Shown: positions 23,564 through 32,248 of the stretch, piece after piece
Layout of the letters: each line of letters begins with the position of its first letter
Position numbering within the stretch: the stretch's first letter is position 1
NCBI RefSeq assembly: GCF_017896165.1
Contig: NZ_JAFCNB010000022.1
Coordinates: 1 to 64,000 of the forward strand
Length of the DNA stretch: 64,000 bases
From: Microbispora oryzae
Lineage (GTDB): Bacteria > Actinomycetota > Actinomycetes > Streptosporangiales > Streptosporangiaceae
Direction: 5' to 3'
Program-made: the position numbers and the translations under genes
The notes under the pieces: generated by a model
What the model saw: the letters and a program-made list of their open reading frames with translations, nothing else
The model's database searches: none
What the model was told of the DNA's origin: nothing

Positions 23564-25666
23564 TCACAGGACGGTGCAGACCGTCCCGTTCAGGGTGAAC
23601 GACCCGGGCAGGATGTTGGGCCCGCTGTAGTTGCCGACGAAGCCCACGTTCGTGGTGCCGCCGGAGGGGTCGAGCCTGCTCCCGGGGAGGCCGGTGACGG
23701 TGACGGACCTGCCGGTCTGGGTCCAGGTGCCGTTCCAGCCGCTGCCGACGGTCTGCAGATCGGTGGGCCAGGAGAACCGGAGGGTCCAGCCGTCGATGGC
23801 CGTGGAGCCGTTGTTGGTGATGTCGACGCTGCCGATGTAGCCGTTGCCCCAGTCGTTGGTGTCGGTGAAGCGCACGGAGCAGGTGCTCTGGGCGGGCGAG
23901 CCGGTGGTGAACGTCAGGGGCGGGGAGGCCCAGCTCACGCCGCCGCCGCTGTCACGGGCGACGATGTTGACGGTGTAGCGGGTGCCCGGGATGAGGTTGT
24001 GGACGGTGAACGACGTGCCCGGGGTCTCGCCGAACTGGTCGCCGGTGGCGCCGTTCTGCCGGTAGACCTCGTACTTGACGATGGGCTTCGCGCCGGGGTC
24101 CGCGGCGGTCCAGTTGATCGTCGCCGAGGTGTCCGTCACCGCGCTCGCGGAGAGCCCGCCGGGGATCCCGGGCGCGCCGGTCGTCGCGGCGGCCGGGTGC
24201 AGGACGAGCGTGGTCAGCGAGTACGGCGGCAGGGTCTGGGCGGTGGCGGTCCCGGTGGACGCGCTGGTCACCGAGGCCGCGCCGTTCGTGTAGGAGTACA
24301 CCGTGGGCGCGCCGGAGGCGGGGGCGAACCCGGAGTAGTCGAGGGTGACCGGGTGGGGGTTGTCGGGGTCGCGGTTGACCAGGAGCACCGCCAGGTCGCC
24401 GTTGGGGCGCCGTGCCGCATGGGCGCTGACCAGGGGCTCGCTGCTGGCTGCGCGGACCAGCTGGTCGCCCGGGCGGGCGAAGGTGCTGACCATCTTGATC
24501 CCGTGGTAGGGCGCGAACGGGGTGTTCAGGGCCGGCTCGCACTCGCCGCTGGCGGCGCAGGTGCCGCTGGACAGCATGCCCCAGTCGCCGTAGTCGGTCT
24601 GCCCGGCGATGGTGGAGACGGTGCCGGGACCGTTGTGGACGTCCCACCAGTCGACGTTGAAGACGCCGTTCTCCAGGAGGGTCGTGTACGCGTCGGCGGC
24701 GAACAGCGCGCCGGGCTGGGTGGTGGTGCCGAGGCCGCTGTTGGTCTCGGTCATCGCGATGCCGATGTCGGCGGCGCGGCTGCCGGCGTACGCGGCGATC
24801 TGCCGGCGGACCAGGTAGATCATGTCGTCGATCTGGCCGGGCCTGGTCAGCACCTCGGCCGGGGACGTCGCGCTGGGGTACCAGTGCAGGATCACAAAGT
24901 CGATCTTCGAGGCGGCGGCCGCCAGGACGACCTGGTTCCAGTTGCCCTGGTCGCCGCTGCCGACGAGCGCGTCGGGCCAGTTGGCGGGGGCGGTGAGGAC
25001 CGCGCCGATCTTCACGGTGGGGTCGACGGCCTTCATGGCGTCGGCGTAGGCGACGACGTTCCTCGCGTACTCGGCCGGGCCCTTGTCGACGTGGTCGTCG
25101 GCCTCCCAGTTGGCGCCGTAGTGGCCGTTGCCGTACAGCTCGTTGCCGATCTCCCAGTACTTCACGCCGTAGCCCTTGGTGACGTTGGCGTATTTGACCC
25201 AGTCGGCGGCTTCCTGGGCGGTGCCGGTGCCGTAGTTGGCGATGATGATGGGCTGCGCGCCCGCGCGCCTGACTCCGCCCATGAAGGTGTCGAAGTCGGT
25301 GCCCGGGGCGACGTATCCGCCGGGCGCGGTGTTGTCCTTCCAGTGGTAGATGTCGGAGTACGAACCGCCGGGGTAGCGCATCATCCGCACTCCGGCGTCC
25401 TTGAGCAGGTCGGCCACGGTGTCCGTGCCGAGCTGGGAGTCCCAGACGGCGTGGTTGGCGCCGACGCCGGTGTCGGGGACGGTGGCGAGCGCGGCTCGGG
25501 TGTTGACGGTGACGGTGGCGGGCGACTCGGCGGCCGATGTGCCCGCCGATGTGGTGGCCGATGTGGTTGCGGCGTTCGCGACGGGAACGCTCATGGGGGC
25601 CACGGCTCCGACGCCCAGCAGGAGGGCGGCGCTCACGGTGGCGGTGCGTAACCTGCTCGTGCTCAT
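23564..25666 (-). CDS. Secreted GH-A clan glycoside hydrolase (alpha-L-arabinofuranosidase-like) with FnIII and CBM2
   Basis: A 700-residue exported enzyme. Order: signal peptide (to ~33), (beta/alpha)8 catalytic domain (~50-420), beta-sandwich (~420-515; VSAHAARRPNGDLAVLLVNRD), FnIII (~520-610), CBM2 (~615-700). VRMMRYPGGSYSDIYHWKDN strongly recalls the GH51-type arabinofuranosidase block RFPGG...YHW. The catalytic pair is readable as acid/base Glu176 (WEIGNELYG) and nucleophile Glu308 (AMTETNSG). The likely role is debranching or hydrolysing arabinose-containing plant polysaccharides, with CBM2 targeting to cellulose or xylan; the exact family needs comparison. No SD precedes the ATG at 25664-25666, so the mRNA may be leaderless or poorly translated. 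CTGCAACTTTCA lies 123 bp upstream. Confidence 0.85.
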   Translation of the reverse strand: MSTSRLRTATVSAALLLGVGAVAPMSVPVANAATTSATTSAGTSAAESPATVTVNTRAALATVPDTGVGANHAVWDSQLGTDTVADLLKDAGVRMMRYPGGSYSDIYHWKDNTAPGGYVAPGTDFDTFMGGVRRAGAQPIIIANYGTGTAQEAADWVKYANVTKGYGVKYWEIGNELYGNGHYGANWEADDHVDKGPAEYARNVVAYADAMKAVDPTVKIGAVLTAPANWPDALVGSGDQGNWNQVVLAAAASKIDFVILHWYPSATSPAEVLTRPGQIDDMIYLVRRQIAAYAGSRAADIGIAMTETNSGLGTTTQPGALFAADAYTTLLENGVFNVDWWDVHNGPGTVSTIAGQTDYGDWGMLSSGTCAASGECEPALNTPFAPYHGIKMVSTFARPGDQLVRAASSEPLVSAHAARRPNGDLAVLLVNRDPDNPHPVTLDYSGFAPASGAPTVYSYTNGAASVTSASTGTATAQTLPPYSLTTLVLHPAAATTGAPGIPGGLSASAVTDTSATINWTAADPGAKPIVKYEVYRQNGATGDQFGETPGTSFTVHNLIPGTRYTVNIVARDSGGGVSWASPPLTFTTGSPAQSTCSVRFTDTNDWGNGYIGSVDITNNGSTAIDGWTLRFSWPTDLQTVGSGWNGTWTQTGRSVTVTGLPGSRLDPSGGTTNVGFVGNYSGPNILPGSFTLNGTVCTVL

Positions 25667-25788
25667 ACAGGGGCGCCAATCAGGGTAAAGGGGCGGATGT
25701 CCGCGCGTGATCGTTCTCGGCGCCGGTCCGCCGGTCAAGGATCGGCGCCCCCTCCTCCCGCGTGAGCACTCGCTACGCGCCGCGGGCC

Positions 25789-25801
25789 CTGCAACTTTCA
25801 C
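25789..25801. promoter_or_regulatory. TGAAA/TTTCA-type box upstream of the GH gene
   Basis: CTGCAACTTTCAC differs by one base from the perfect CTGAAACTTTCA form. It is in the 276-bp gap between this gene and the cutinase gene, on the promoter side of the GH gene. Confidence 0.45.
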
Positions 25802-25942
25802 CACGTCAGCGCGCGACCCGCCAAAGGCGTGGGTCGCGGCGGACCCGGGAGCCGGAGTGCCGTGCCCGGCGTCCGGTTCCGGAGGGTCCGCCGCTTCCCG
25901 GTGGTGATCGGCCGGTGAGCCGCTATCGCGTGCCGGTCGTCG

Positions 25943-27343
25943 TCACGGGCTGGTGCACGTGACGGCGGGGGTCGACGCCGTGCCGTTGGCGAGGAATCCG
26001 AACGTGGCCGATCCGGCCGCCGGCAGCGAGCCGTTGTACGAGACGTTCTTCACCGTCACCGTGGAACCGCTCGTTGTCAGCGTGCCGTTCCAGACCTGGC
26101 TGACGGACTGGCCGCTGCCCAGCGTCCATCTCACGGTCCATCCGTTGATCGCCGCACTGCCCGCCGTCACGGTGACCTCGCCCTGGTAGCCGCCGGGCCA
26201 CGAGTTCACGGTCTTGTAGCTCGCGGTGCAGGCGCCCGAGGGCTGGGACGAGGGGCTGGCCGACGGCGAGGCCGAGGGCGACACGCTGGGCGACGCCGAC
26301 GGGGACACGGACGGAGACGCGGACGGGGACGCCGACGGCGACGCGCTGGGCGACACCGACGGCGACGGGGTGGCCGACGGAGAGGGCGACGACCCGCCCG
26401 GCGGCACGTACGGGCACTTGTTGCGGTACATCGAGATGCCCGACGAGTCGGCCAGCGGGCACAGGAACTGGGTGTAACGGGTGTCGTTGTCGAGGAAGAT
26501 CTTCAGCCACGGGATCAGCACGCGCATCTCGGTCGTGTTGGCCCGCGTCGCGAACAGGTGGTCGACGCCCGTTATCTCCACCCACGCGCTCGGGGTCGAG
26601 GCCGGGATGGTGGTGTACAGCCCGTTGAGGTAGGACTGGGTGACCGTCGTGTCCTTCTGCCCGGAGATGAACATCAGGGGCACCTTGTCGGCGGACAGTT
26701 CGTAGTTGCCCACGGGCGAGCCGGGCGCGAGCCCGACCGCGGCCTTCAGCGAGGGCCGCCGGATCACCGCGCTGAGCACGCCGGCGCCGCCCGCGGAGTG
26801 GCCGACCACCGACAGGCGGCTGGGGTCGACCCGGTCGCGTACGGAGCTGCGCTGGGTGAGGTAGTCGAGCGCGGCGAGCAGCTGGGTGCCCCGGGCGTCC
26901 GCGCTGTCGGTGCGGCTGTTGGTCTCGATCCCGATCACGACGAAGCCGAAGGACGCGAGCCACGGCCCCATCCACGCCTCTTCGTTGGCGAACAGGGCGG
27001 AGTAGCCGGGCACGATCGCGACCCCGCCGAAGGTGCCCTGGCTGGTGTCGGTCGGATAGTAGATGACCCCGCTGCCGAAGCCGTTCCCGCCCGGCACGTT
27101 GATCTGGGCGGTGGCGAAGGTTCCCCTCGTGGCCGCCACGCTGGCCAGGGTCGGGTTCGGACCACGCTGGTAGGGGTTGTCCGCGGCGGCAGCGGGCCGG
27201 GTGGCCACGGTCGCCGAGATCAGCCCGAGGACGACCGCCGCCGCGGCCATCGCACGCCTGATCAGCCGGCCCCGTGGCACGGATCCTGATCGGAGCCCTC
27301 CGGCGGCACGGGGGGCCGGGGGGTCACTCACACGTCGTCGCAC
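25943..27343 (-). CDS. Secreted PET-hydrolase-type cutinase/polyester hydrolase fused to CBM2
   Basis: A 466-residue exported enzyme. After the signal peptide (cleavage near 54, AAAA-DNPYQRGPNP) the alpha/beta hydrolase domain (~55-315) aligns along its length with Thermobifida-type cutinases (NPYxRGPNPT, SGVIYYPTDT, VPGYSA, FLDNDTRYTQFLCP). Triad: Ser183 (GHSAGG), Asp231, His262. The C-terminal disulfide pair is Cys295/Cys310. Differences from the TfCut2/LCC pattern are GHSAGG for GHSMGG, and Gly208 where those have the substrate-binding Trp (PWH). A long PSPSAS linker (~318-370) leads to a CBM2. The natural substrate is probably cutin or related plant polyesters, not plastic. The GTG start has AAGGAGG nine bases upstream. 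A perfect TGAAACTTTCA box lies ~138 bp upstream. Confidence 0.9.
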   Translation of the reverse strand: MRRRVSDPPAPRAAGGLRSGSVPRGRLIRRAMAAAAVVLGLISATVATRPAAAADNPYQRGPNPTLASVAATRGTFATAQINVPGGNGFGSGVIYYPTDTSQGTFGGVAIVPGYSALFANEEAWMGPWLASFGFVVIGIETNSRTDSADARGTQLLAALDYLTQRSSVRDRVDPSRLSVVGHSAGGAGVLSAVIRRPSLKAAVGLAPGSPVGNYELSADKVPLMFISGQKDTTVTQSYLNGLYTTIPASTPSAWVEITGVDHLFATRANTTEMRVLIPWLKIFLDNDTRYTQFLCPLADSSGISMYRNKCPYVPPGGSSPSPSATPSPSVSPSASPSASPSASPSVSPSASPSVSPSASPSASPSSQPSGACTASYKTVNSWPGGYQGEVTVTAGSAAINGWTVRWTLGSGQSVSQVWNGTLTTSGSTVTVKNVSYNGSLPAAGSATFGFLANGTASTPAVTCTSP

Positions 27344-27480
27344 TACGGCGTTCCTCCTTGTCGATTTATGGGTCGCTTTACGGCATGAAATGCCTGACCT
27401 CTCGGGCCCGGATCATCCGGCTCTTACTCGACGCTCGTCAAAAATTGACCCGACGTCTGGCGGATCGCCCAATCGGGGGG

Positions 27481-27491
27481 TGAAACTTTCA
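27481..27491. promoter_or_regulatory. Perfect TGAAACTTTCA palindrome upstream of the cutinase gene
   Basis: An 11-bp perfect palindrome (TGAAA-C-TTTCA), continuing to CAG. It is 138 bp upstream of the cutinase start and 17 bp beyond the MFS gene's end. A similar CGAAACTTTCG-like box is reported at Streptomyces xylanase genes under LacI-family control; the link here is inference. Confidence 0.55.
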
Positions 27492-27507
27492 GCTCGCGCC
27501 GGCCCCG

Positions 27508-29040
27508 CTAGCGGGCGCGCTCCTCCGACGCGACGGCGGTCGCGACGTCGCGCGCGTAGGTGCGCCGGGCCCGGAGCAGGATCACCCCGTTGGCCCCCAG
27601 CGGCGCCAGCATGATGAGGAAGGCGTATTCGAGGCCGCCGGCCTGCCCCGCGACACCGCTGAACATGTCGGCGACGAAGCCGAACGCCACGGGCGCGCCC
27701 GCCTCCGCGGCCATCCGGACGGTGGTGCGCGCGCTCTCCGCGCGCCCCCAGAGCAGGAAATGCATCACGTCGAGGCGCGCCGCGTCCAGCGGCGGGTTGG
27801 CCGCCGCGAGCGCGAACGCCGCGGCCGTGTAGAGGGGGATCGCCGCCGCCAGCGAGGTGGTCGTCATCGCGGGCAGGAACAGCGCCGTCGCGGCGACGTA
27901 GGCGGCCGCGGGCACGACGACACGCGCGGCGGGATGCCCGCGCCGCATGAGCCGGTCGGCCAGGCGCCCTCCGCTCAGCACGCCGAGGAGAGCGCCGACG
28001 CCCACGATCGGGACCAGTCCGCTCACCGCCACCTTGTTCAAGCCGTAGTGCCCGCCGATGAACTCGACGGCGAAGGTGCGCAGCCCCGCGAAGAAGAAGT
28101 AGCCGACGGCGGAGGCGATGATCATCACGCGGTTCGTCGGGATCCGGAGCGTGTAGATCACCGCACGCCACATCGGCATGCGCGCGGGATCCTCGCGCAG
28201 GACCAGTGATGGCTCGGGCGCGATCCCCCGCCGCCGGATCGATCGCCGCGCCAGGTCGCCCGGTCGTGGGCCGCCCGGTTCCGCTCCGCCAGCTTCCGCT
28301 CCGCCCGTTCGCGGCCGGAGCAGTCGAGACTCGGGTTCCATACGGCTCGCGCCGCCTCGGGCGGGCTCGGCGAGCCCGCGCCCGACCGCCCACGTCAGGC
28401 CGATCGCGAGCAGGGCGAGGATCCAGAAGGAGAACCGCCACGACATCAGATAGCCGAGGTCGCCGACGACGATCAGGCCGAAACCCGCGCCGAGCATCTC
28501 CCCGGCGAGGATGAACCCGTAGATCCGTCCGCGCTCGGCGACGGGGAAGTAGTCGCCGACGAGTGAGGCCAGGACGGGCCCGGCGGTCGCGGTCACCGCG
28601 CCCAGCAGCACCCGGGAGAGCAACAGCGCCGGGAACGACCCCGCCAGGGCGCCCAGGCTCATCGCCAGGGCCCACAGGGTGATGCCGGCGGTCAGCAGCC
28701 GCACCCGGTGCACCCGGTCGGTGAGCAGGCCGACGAAGAGCGCGGCCACCGCTCCGGACAGCGACGAGACGGCGACCAGCGCCCCCACCTGGGTCTCGGT
28801 GATGCCGAGATCCCGCCGGAGCTCCGGAGCGAGCGCTCCGACCGTCCCCTTGTCGGCGGAGTCGAGAGCGAGCACGCAGGCGAGGATGACGATCACCCGG
28901 GTCCGGGCCCGCCCGCCCAGCACAGCCGTCAACCGGCCCCACAGGCGTCCCCACAACCGGCCCCACAGCCGCCGCCACGGCCCCGCCGCCGCGCCCCGGC
29001 GCGGGCGGTGGCCGGCTCGCCTGGCGTACCCCCCTTCCAC
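27508..29040 (-). CDS. MFS transporter
   Basis: About 510 residues with twelve hydrophobic segments, from TRVIVILACVLALDSADKG through AFLIMLAPLGANGVILL. The cytoplasmic loop-2 motif of the major facilitator family is present (LLTDRVHRVRLL; also GGRLADRLMRRGH after segment 8). A long, charged central loop (EPESRLLRPRTGG...) separates the halves. Substrate unknown; placed among sugar and polyester hydrolases it may move a breakdown product or an aglycone. The start is uncertain: GTG 29040 is used because the frame further upstream crosses the divergent promoter and the beta-galactosidase start. Its N-terminal LWGR x3 comes from a 12-bp tandem repeat. Confidence 0.82.
   Translation of the reverse strand: MEGGYARRAGHRPRRGAAAGPWRRLWGRLWGRLWGRLTAVLGGRARTRVIVILACVLALDSADKGTVGALAPELRRDLGITETQVGALVAVSSLSGAVAALFVGLLTDRVHRVRLLTAGITLWALAMSLGALAGSFPALLLSRVLLGAVTATAGPVLASLVGDYFPVAERGRIYGFILAGEMLGAGFGLIVVGDLGYLMSWRFSFWILALLAIGLTWAVGRGLAEPARGGASRMEPESRLLRPRTGGAEAGGAEPGGPRPGDLARRSIRRRGIAPEPSLVLREDPARMPMWRAVIYTLRIPTNRVMIIASAVGYFFFAGLRTFAVEFIGGHYGLNKVAVSGLVPIVGVGALLGVLSGGRLADRLMRRGHPAARVVVPAAAYVAATALFLPAMTTTSLAAAIPLYTAAAFALAAANPPLDAARLDVMHFLLWGRAESARTTVRMAAEAGAPVAFGFVADMFSGVAGQAGGLEYAFLIMLAPLGANGVILLRARRTYARDVATAVASEERAR
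28933..28968. repeat. 12-bp near-exact tandem repeat, three copies, in the MFS N-terminus
   Basis: Units of the form CGGCCCCACAGG, with small differences, give three LWGR units before the first membrane segment. It is in frame and affects only the cytoplasmic N-terminus. Confidence 0.7.
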
Positions 29041-29129
29041 CTGGTCTGCGTGCCCTCGCGGGCCCACCGGAAACCACGCGCGGGCCGCGTCCCGACCTCC
29101 GGACCGGTCAGGCCTCGTCTTGATTTTTG

Positions 29130-29158
29130 TTTGGTGGCTGGTCAAACTAACCACCAAA
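29130..29158. promoter_or_regulatory. Inverted repeat TTTGGTGG-N13-CCACCAAA between divergent MFS and beta-galactosidase genes
   Basis: 8-bp perfect arms with a 13-bp AT-richer spacer containing TAGTTTGACC (minus strand). It is 42 bp upstream of the beta-galactosidase start and positioned to govern both genes. The spacing places the arm centres two helical turns apart, as for a dimeric repressor. No regulator gene is adjacent. It differs from the TGAAASTTTCA box of the neighbouring hydrolases. Confidence 0.55.
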
Positions 29159-29200
29159 GATCGCGAGCGGAACTCGTCCCCCAAGGATCGGAAGGCCCGC

Positions 29201-32149
29201 ATGAAGCTCAAGGCTCTGGCGGTGCTCGCGGCATCGCTCGTCCTGCTGTCCCCGGCCTTCGCCGGTCCCGCCGAGGGCCGCACGGCCGGGCCCCCCAAGG
29301 GCTCTGCGACCGGGTCCGGCGTGACGTACGACCATCACTCCCTGATGATCGGCGGCCGGCGACTCGTCGTGCAGGCGGCCGAGGTCCACTACTTCCGCCT
29401 GCCCAGCCCGGGGCTGTGGCCCGACATCATGGACAAGATCAGAGCCGGCGGGTTCAACGCGATCTCGGTGTACTTCGACTGGGCCTACCACTCCCCCAAG
29501 CCGGGGGTGTACGACTTCACCGGGGTGCGCGACGTCGACCGGTTCCTGCGCACGGCCGAGCGGGCGGGCCTGTACGTCATCGCCCGCCCGGGGCCGTACA
29601 TCAACGCCGAGACAACCGGCGGCGGCTTCCCGGCGTGGCTGAAGAACGTGCCCGGCCGGGCCCGCAGCAGCGACGCCGGGTTCACCGAGGCGTACCGTGA
29701 CTGGCTCCGCCACATCAATCCGATCATCGCGAGGCACCAGCTGAGCCGCGGCGGATCGGTCGTGCTCTACAACGCGGAGAACGAGTACGCCGCCAACACC
29801 GACGCCGCCTACATGCAGGACGTCCAGGACCGGGCGCGGGCGGACGGCATCGACGTGCCGATCACGACCAACGACTGCTGCGACGCCGCGAGCTGGACCT
29901 CCACCTGGGCCGAGGGACCGGGCGCCGTGCAGCTCCCCGGCGTGGACGACTACCCGCAGTCCTTCGACTGCGCGAACGCCGATACGGTCTGGGGCCCCTG
30001 GGGCGAGGGCACGACGGAGAGGCTGCGCGACGACATCCCGGTGTTCGCCGCGGAGTACCAGGCCGGCGCCATCGACGGGAACAACACGGGCTACGACGGA
30101 TGCCGCGACCTGACCGGCCCGGCCTACATGAAGTACTTCTACAAGTCCAACCTCATGGTGACCGGCGCGACGGCCTTCAACTACTACATGGGCTTCGGCG
30201 GCACCAACTGGGGCTGGCTGGCCCAGCCCAACGACGTCTACACGTCGTACGACTACGGCGCGGCGATCACCGAGGCCCGGCAGCTCACGCGCAAGTACGA
30301 CGAGTTCAAGCGGCAGGGCTACTTCCTGCAGGCCGTCGCCCCACTCGCGAAGACCGACCTCGTCACCGGCCCCGCGGCGGCCGTGGCCGCCGACAATCCC
30401 GCCATCGGGGTCGTCGCCCGGGCCAACCCGGACACCGGCACGCGGTTCGCGCTGATCCGGCACGCCGACGGCACCGCCACGACCACCGACTCCGCCACGC
30501 TGACGTGGACCGTCCCGGACGGCACCTACTCGCTGCCCGTGCAGGTCAAGGGGCGGGACGCGCACGTCCTGGTCGGCGGCTACGACCTGGGCGGCCAGCG
30601 CCTCGCCGCGTCCAGCTCAGAGATCATGACGCACGCCTCGATCGGCGGCCGGGACGTCGCGGTGCTGTACGGCACGGCGGGCTCCCCCGGCGCGACGATC
30701 CTGCGCTACTCCACCCGGCCCGACGTGCGCGTCCTCGCGGGCGACGTGCGGTACGCCTACTCGCCGGACGGCGACCTGCGCCTGGACTACCGGCACGAAG
30801 GGCTCGCCCGCGTGCTGGTGTCGGGCGGCGGGCGGCGGCCGCTGCTGCTCCTGCTGGGCACCGACGAGACCGCCGCGACGTTCTGGCGGGCCGGCACCGC
30901 CGCCGCGCCGATCCTGGTGCGCGGCACCTCGCTCGTCCGATCGGCCGATCTCGACCGGGGCACCGTGCGGCTCGACGCCGACACCGCGGCGCCCGGCGAG
31001 GTGGAGGTGTTCGCCGATCCCGGCGCCGCCCGCCTGCGGGCCGGCGACGCCGACGTGCCCGTCACCCGCACGCCGAGCGGGTCGCTGCTCGGCCGGGCGC
31101 CGGGGCCCCGCGAGGCGCGCCTGCCCACGCTCACCGGGTGGCGCACCCACGACGGGGCGCCGGAGACCGCGCCCGGCTTCGACGACTCGTCCTGGCGCAC
31201 GGCGGACAGGGCCACCACCGAGAGCCCGATGAAGCCGGCGTCCGGCCCGGTGCTTTACGCCGACGATTACGGCTTCCACTACGGCGACGTCTGGTATCGG
31301 GGCCGCTTCACCGCGACCGGCGCGGAGACCGCCGTCACGCTCAACACGATCACCGGCAGGCGCGGGCAGTACCTCGTCTGGCTCGACGGACACTATCTGG
31401 GCACGGCCGCGGGCGGCGTCCAGGCCGACTCCGACACGGCGAACCCCGCTCCCGGGCCTGGGCGCTTCACCGTGCCCGCGGGCCTGCTGAAGCCGGGACA
31501 CACCGCCACGCTCGCCGTCCTCGTGCAGAACATGGGACACAACGACGACTGGACGGCCGACGACAACCGCTTCAAGCAGCCGCGCGGCCTGGTGGCGGCC
31601 GCCGTCGAGGGGTCCACGGCGCCGATCGCCTGGAAGATCCAGGGAGCACGGGGCGGCGAGGACCTCCCCGACCCCGTCCGCGGACCGCTCAACACCGGCG
31701 GTCAGTACGGCGAGCGCTCCGGCTGGCACCTGCCCGGCTACCCCGACCGCTCGTGGACCGGCGTCCCCTCACCGGCCGGCCGCCCGCTCGCGCCCGGCGT
31801 GACCTGGTATCGCACGGACTTCCGGCTCGACCTCCCCAAGGGCCAGGACGTGTCCACCGGCCTGCGCTTCGGCGGCGACGTCCCGGCCGGCTGCCGGGTG
31901 GTCGTCTACCTCAACGGCTGGAACGTCGGTCAGTACGGCGGCGACATCGGCCCCCAGAAGGAGTTCGTCCTGCCCGCCGGGCTGCTGCACGAGCACGGCG
32001 CCAACACGCTGGCCCTGTCGGTGACCGTGAAGGACCGGACGCCCGCCGGCCTCGGCCCGATCAGCCTGTTCTCCTACGCGAACGTCCGGGGCGGGGTGCC
32101 CGTCGCGGACGTCCCGGCGCCGGCGTACCCCCTGCCGGGAACGCGTTGA
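29201..32149 (+). CDS. Secreted GH35 beta-galactosidase
   Basis: A 982-residue exported enzyme. Signal peptide to ~21 (SPAFA). The GH35 barrel (~40-360) has the family blocks VHYFRLPSPGLWPDIMDKIRAGGFN, ARPGPYINAE and YMGFGGTNWGW. The acid/base is Glu195 (YNAENEYA) and the nucleophile Glu285 (FAAEYQAG). Several beta-sandwich domains follow, including two jelly-roll galactose-binding-like regions (W(R)T...DSSW; YGDVWYRGRF; WYRTDFRLD...VYLNGWNVGQYGGDIGPQ). It should remove terminal beta-galactosyl residues from pectin or hemicellulose side chains outside the cell. The ATG at 29201 has GGAAGG upstream; the longer open frame overlaps the divergent promoter. No CBM2, unlike its neighbours. Confidence 0.92.
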   Translation: MKLKALAVLAASLVLLSPAFAGPAEGRTAGPPKGSATGSGVTYDHHSLMIGGRRLVVQAAEVHYFRLPSPGLWPDIMDKIRAGGFNAISVYFDWAYHSPKPGVYDFTGVRDVDRFLRTAERAGLYVIARPGPYINAETTGGGFPAWLKNVPGRARSSDAGFTEAYRDWLRHINPIIARHQLSRGGSVVLYNAENEYAANTDAAYMQDVQDRARADGIDVPITTNDCCDAASWTSTWAEGPGAVQLPGVDDYPQSFDCANADTVWGPWGEGTTERLRDDIPVFAAEYQAGAIDGNNTGYDGCRDLTGPAYMKYFYKSNLMVTGATAFNYYMGFGGTNWGWLAQPNDVYTSYDYGAAITEARQLTRKYDEFKRQGYFLQAVAPLAKTDLVTGPAAAVAADNPAIGVVARANPDTGTRFALIRHADGTATTTDSATLTWTVPDGTYSLPVQVKGRDAHVLVGGYDLGGQRLAASSSEIMTHASIGGRDVAVLYGTAGSPGATILRYSTRPDVRVLAGDVRYAYSPDGDLRLDYRHEGLARVLVSGGGRRPLLLLLGTDETAATFWRAGTAAAPILVRGTSLVRSADLDRGTVRLDADTAAPGEVEVFADPGAARLRAGDADVPVTRTPSGSLLGRAPGPREARLPTLTGWRTHDGAPETAPGFDDSSWRTADRATTESPMKPASGPVLYADDYGFHYGDVWYRGRFTATGAETAVTLNTITGRRGQYLVWLDGHYLGTAAGGVQADSDTANPAPGPGRFTVPAGLLKPGHTATLAVLVQNMGHNDDWTADDNRFKQPRGLVAAAVEGSTAPIAWKIQGARGGEDLPDPVRGPLNTGGQYGERSGWHLPGYPDRSWTGVPSPAGRPLAPGVTWYRTDFRLDLPKGQDVSTGLRFGGDVPAGCRVVVYLNGWNVGQYGGDIGPQKEFVLPAGLLHEHGANTLALSVTVKDRTPAGLGPISLFSYANVRGGVPVADVPAPAYPLPGTR

Positions 32150-32187
32150 TCGACGAGGACCGGGCCGGGGACCTGCCGTGCGCGTGA

Positions 32188-32223
32188 GGGCCGGGCGGGG
32201 GCGGCACCGCCCCCGCCCGGCCC
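32188..32223. terminator. Bidirectional terminator hairpin
   Basis: A very stable GC stem of up to 17 bp (GGGCCGGGCGGGGGCGG and its complement) with a minimal loop, between the converging beta-galactosidase (+) and beta-helix (-) genes. Confidence 0.85.
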
Positions 32224-32248
32224 GTCAGGACATCGCGCGGGTCACCGG

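Noticed and set aside
29041-29298. MFS start at 29298
   Set aside because: It would run through the divergent promoter and the beta-galactosidase signal peptide; no membrane or MFS features there.
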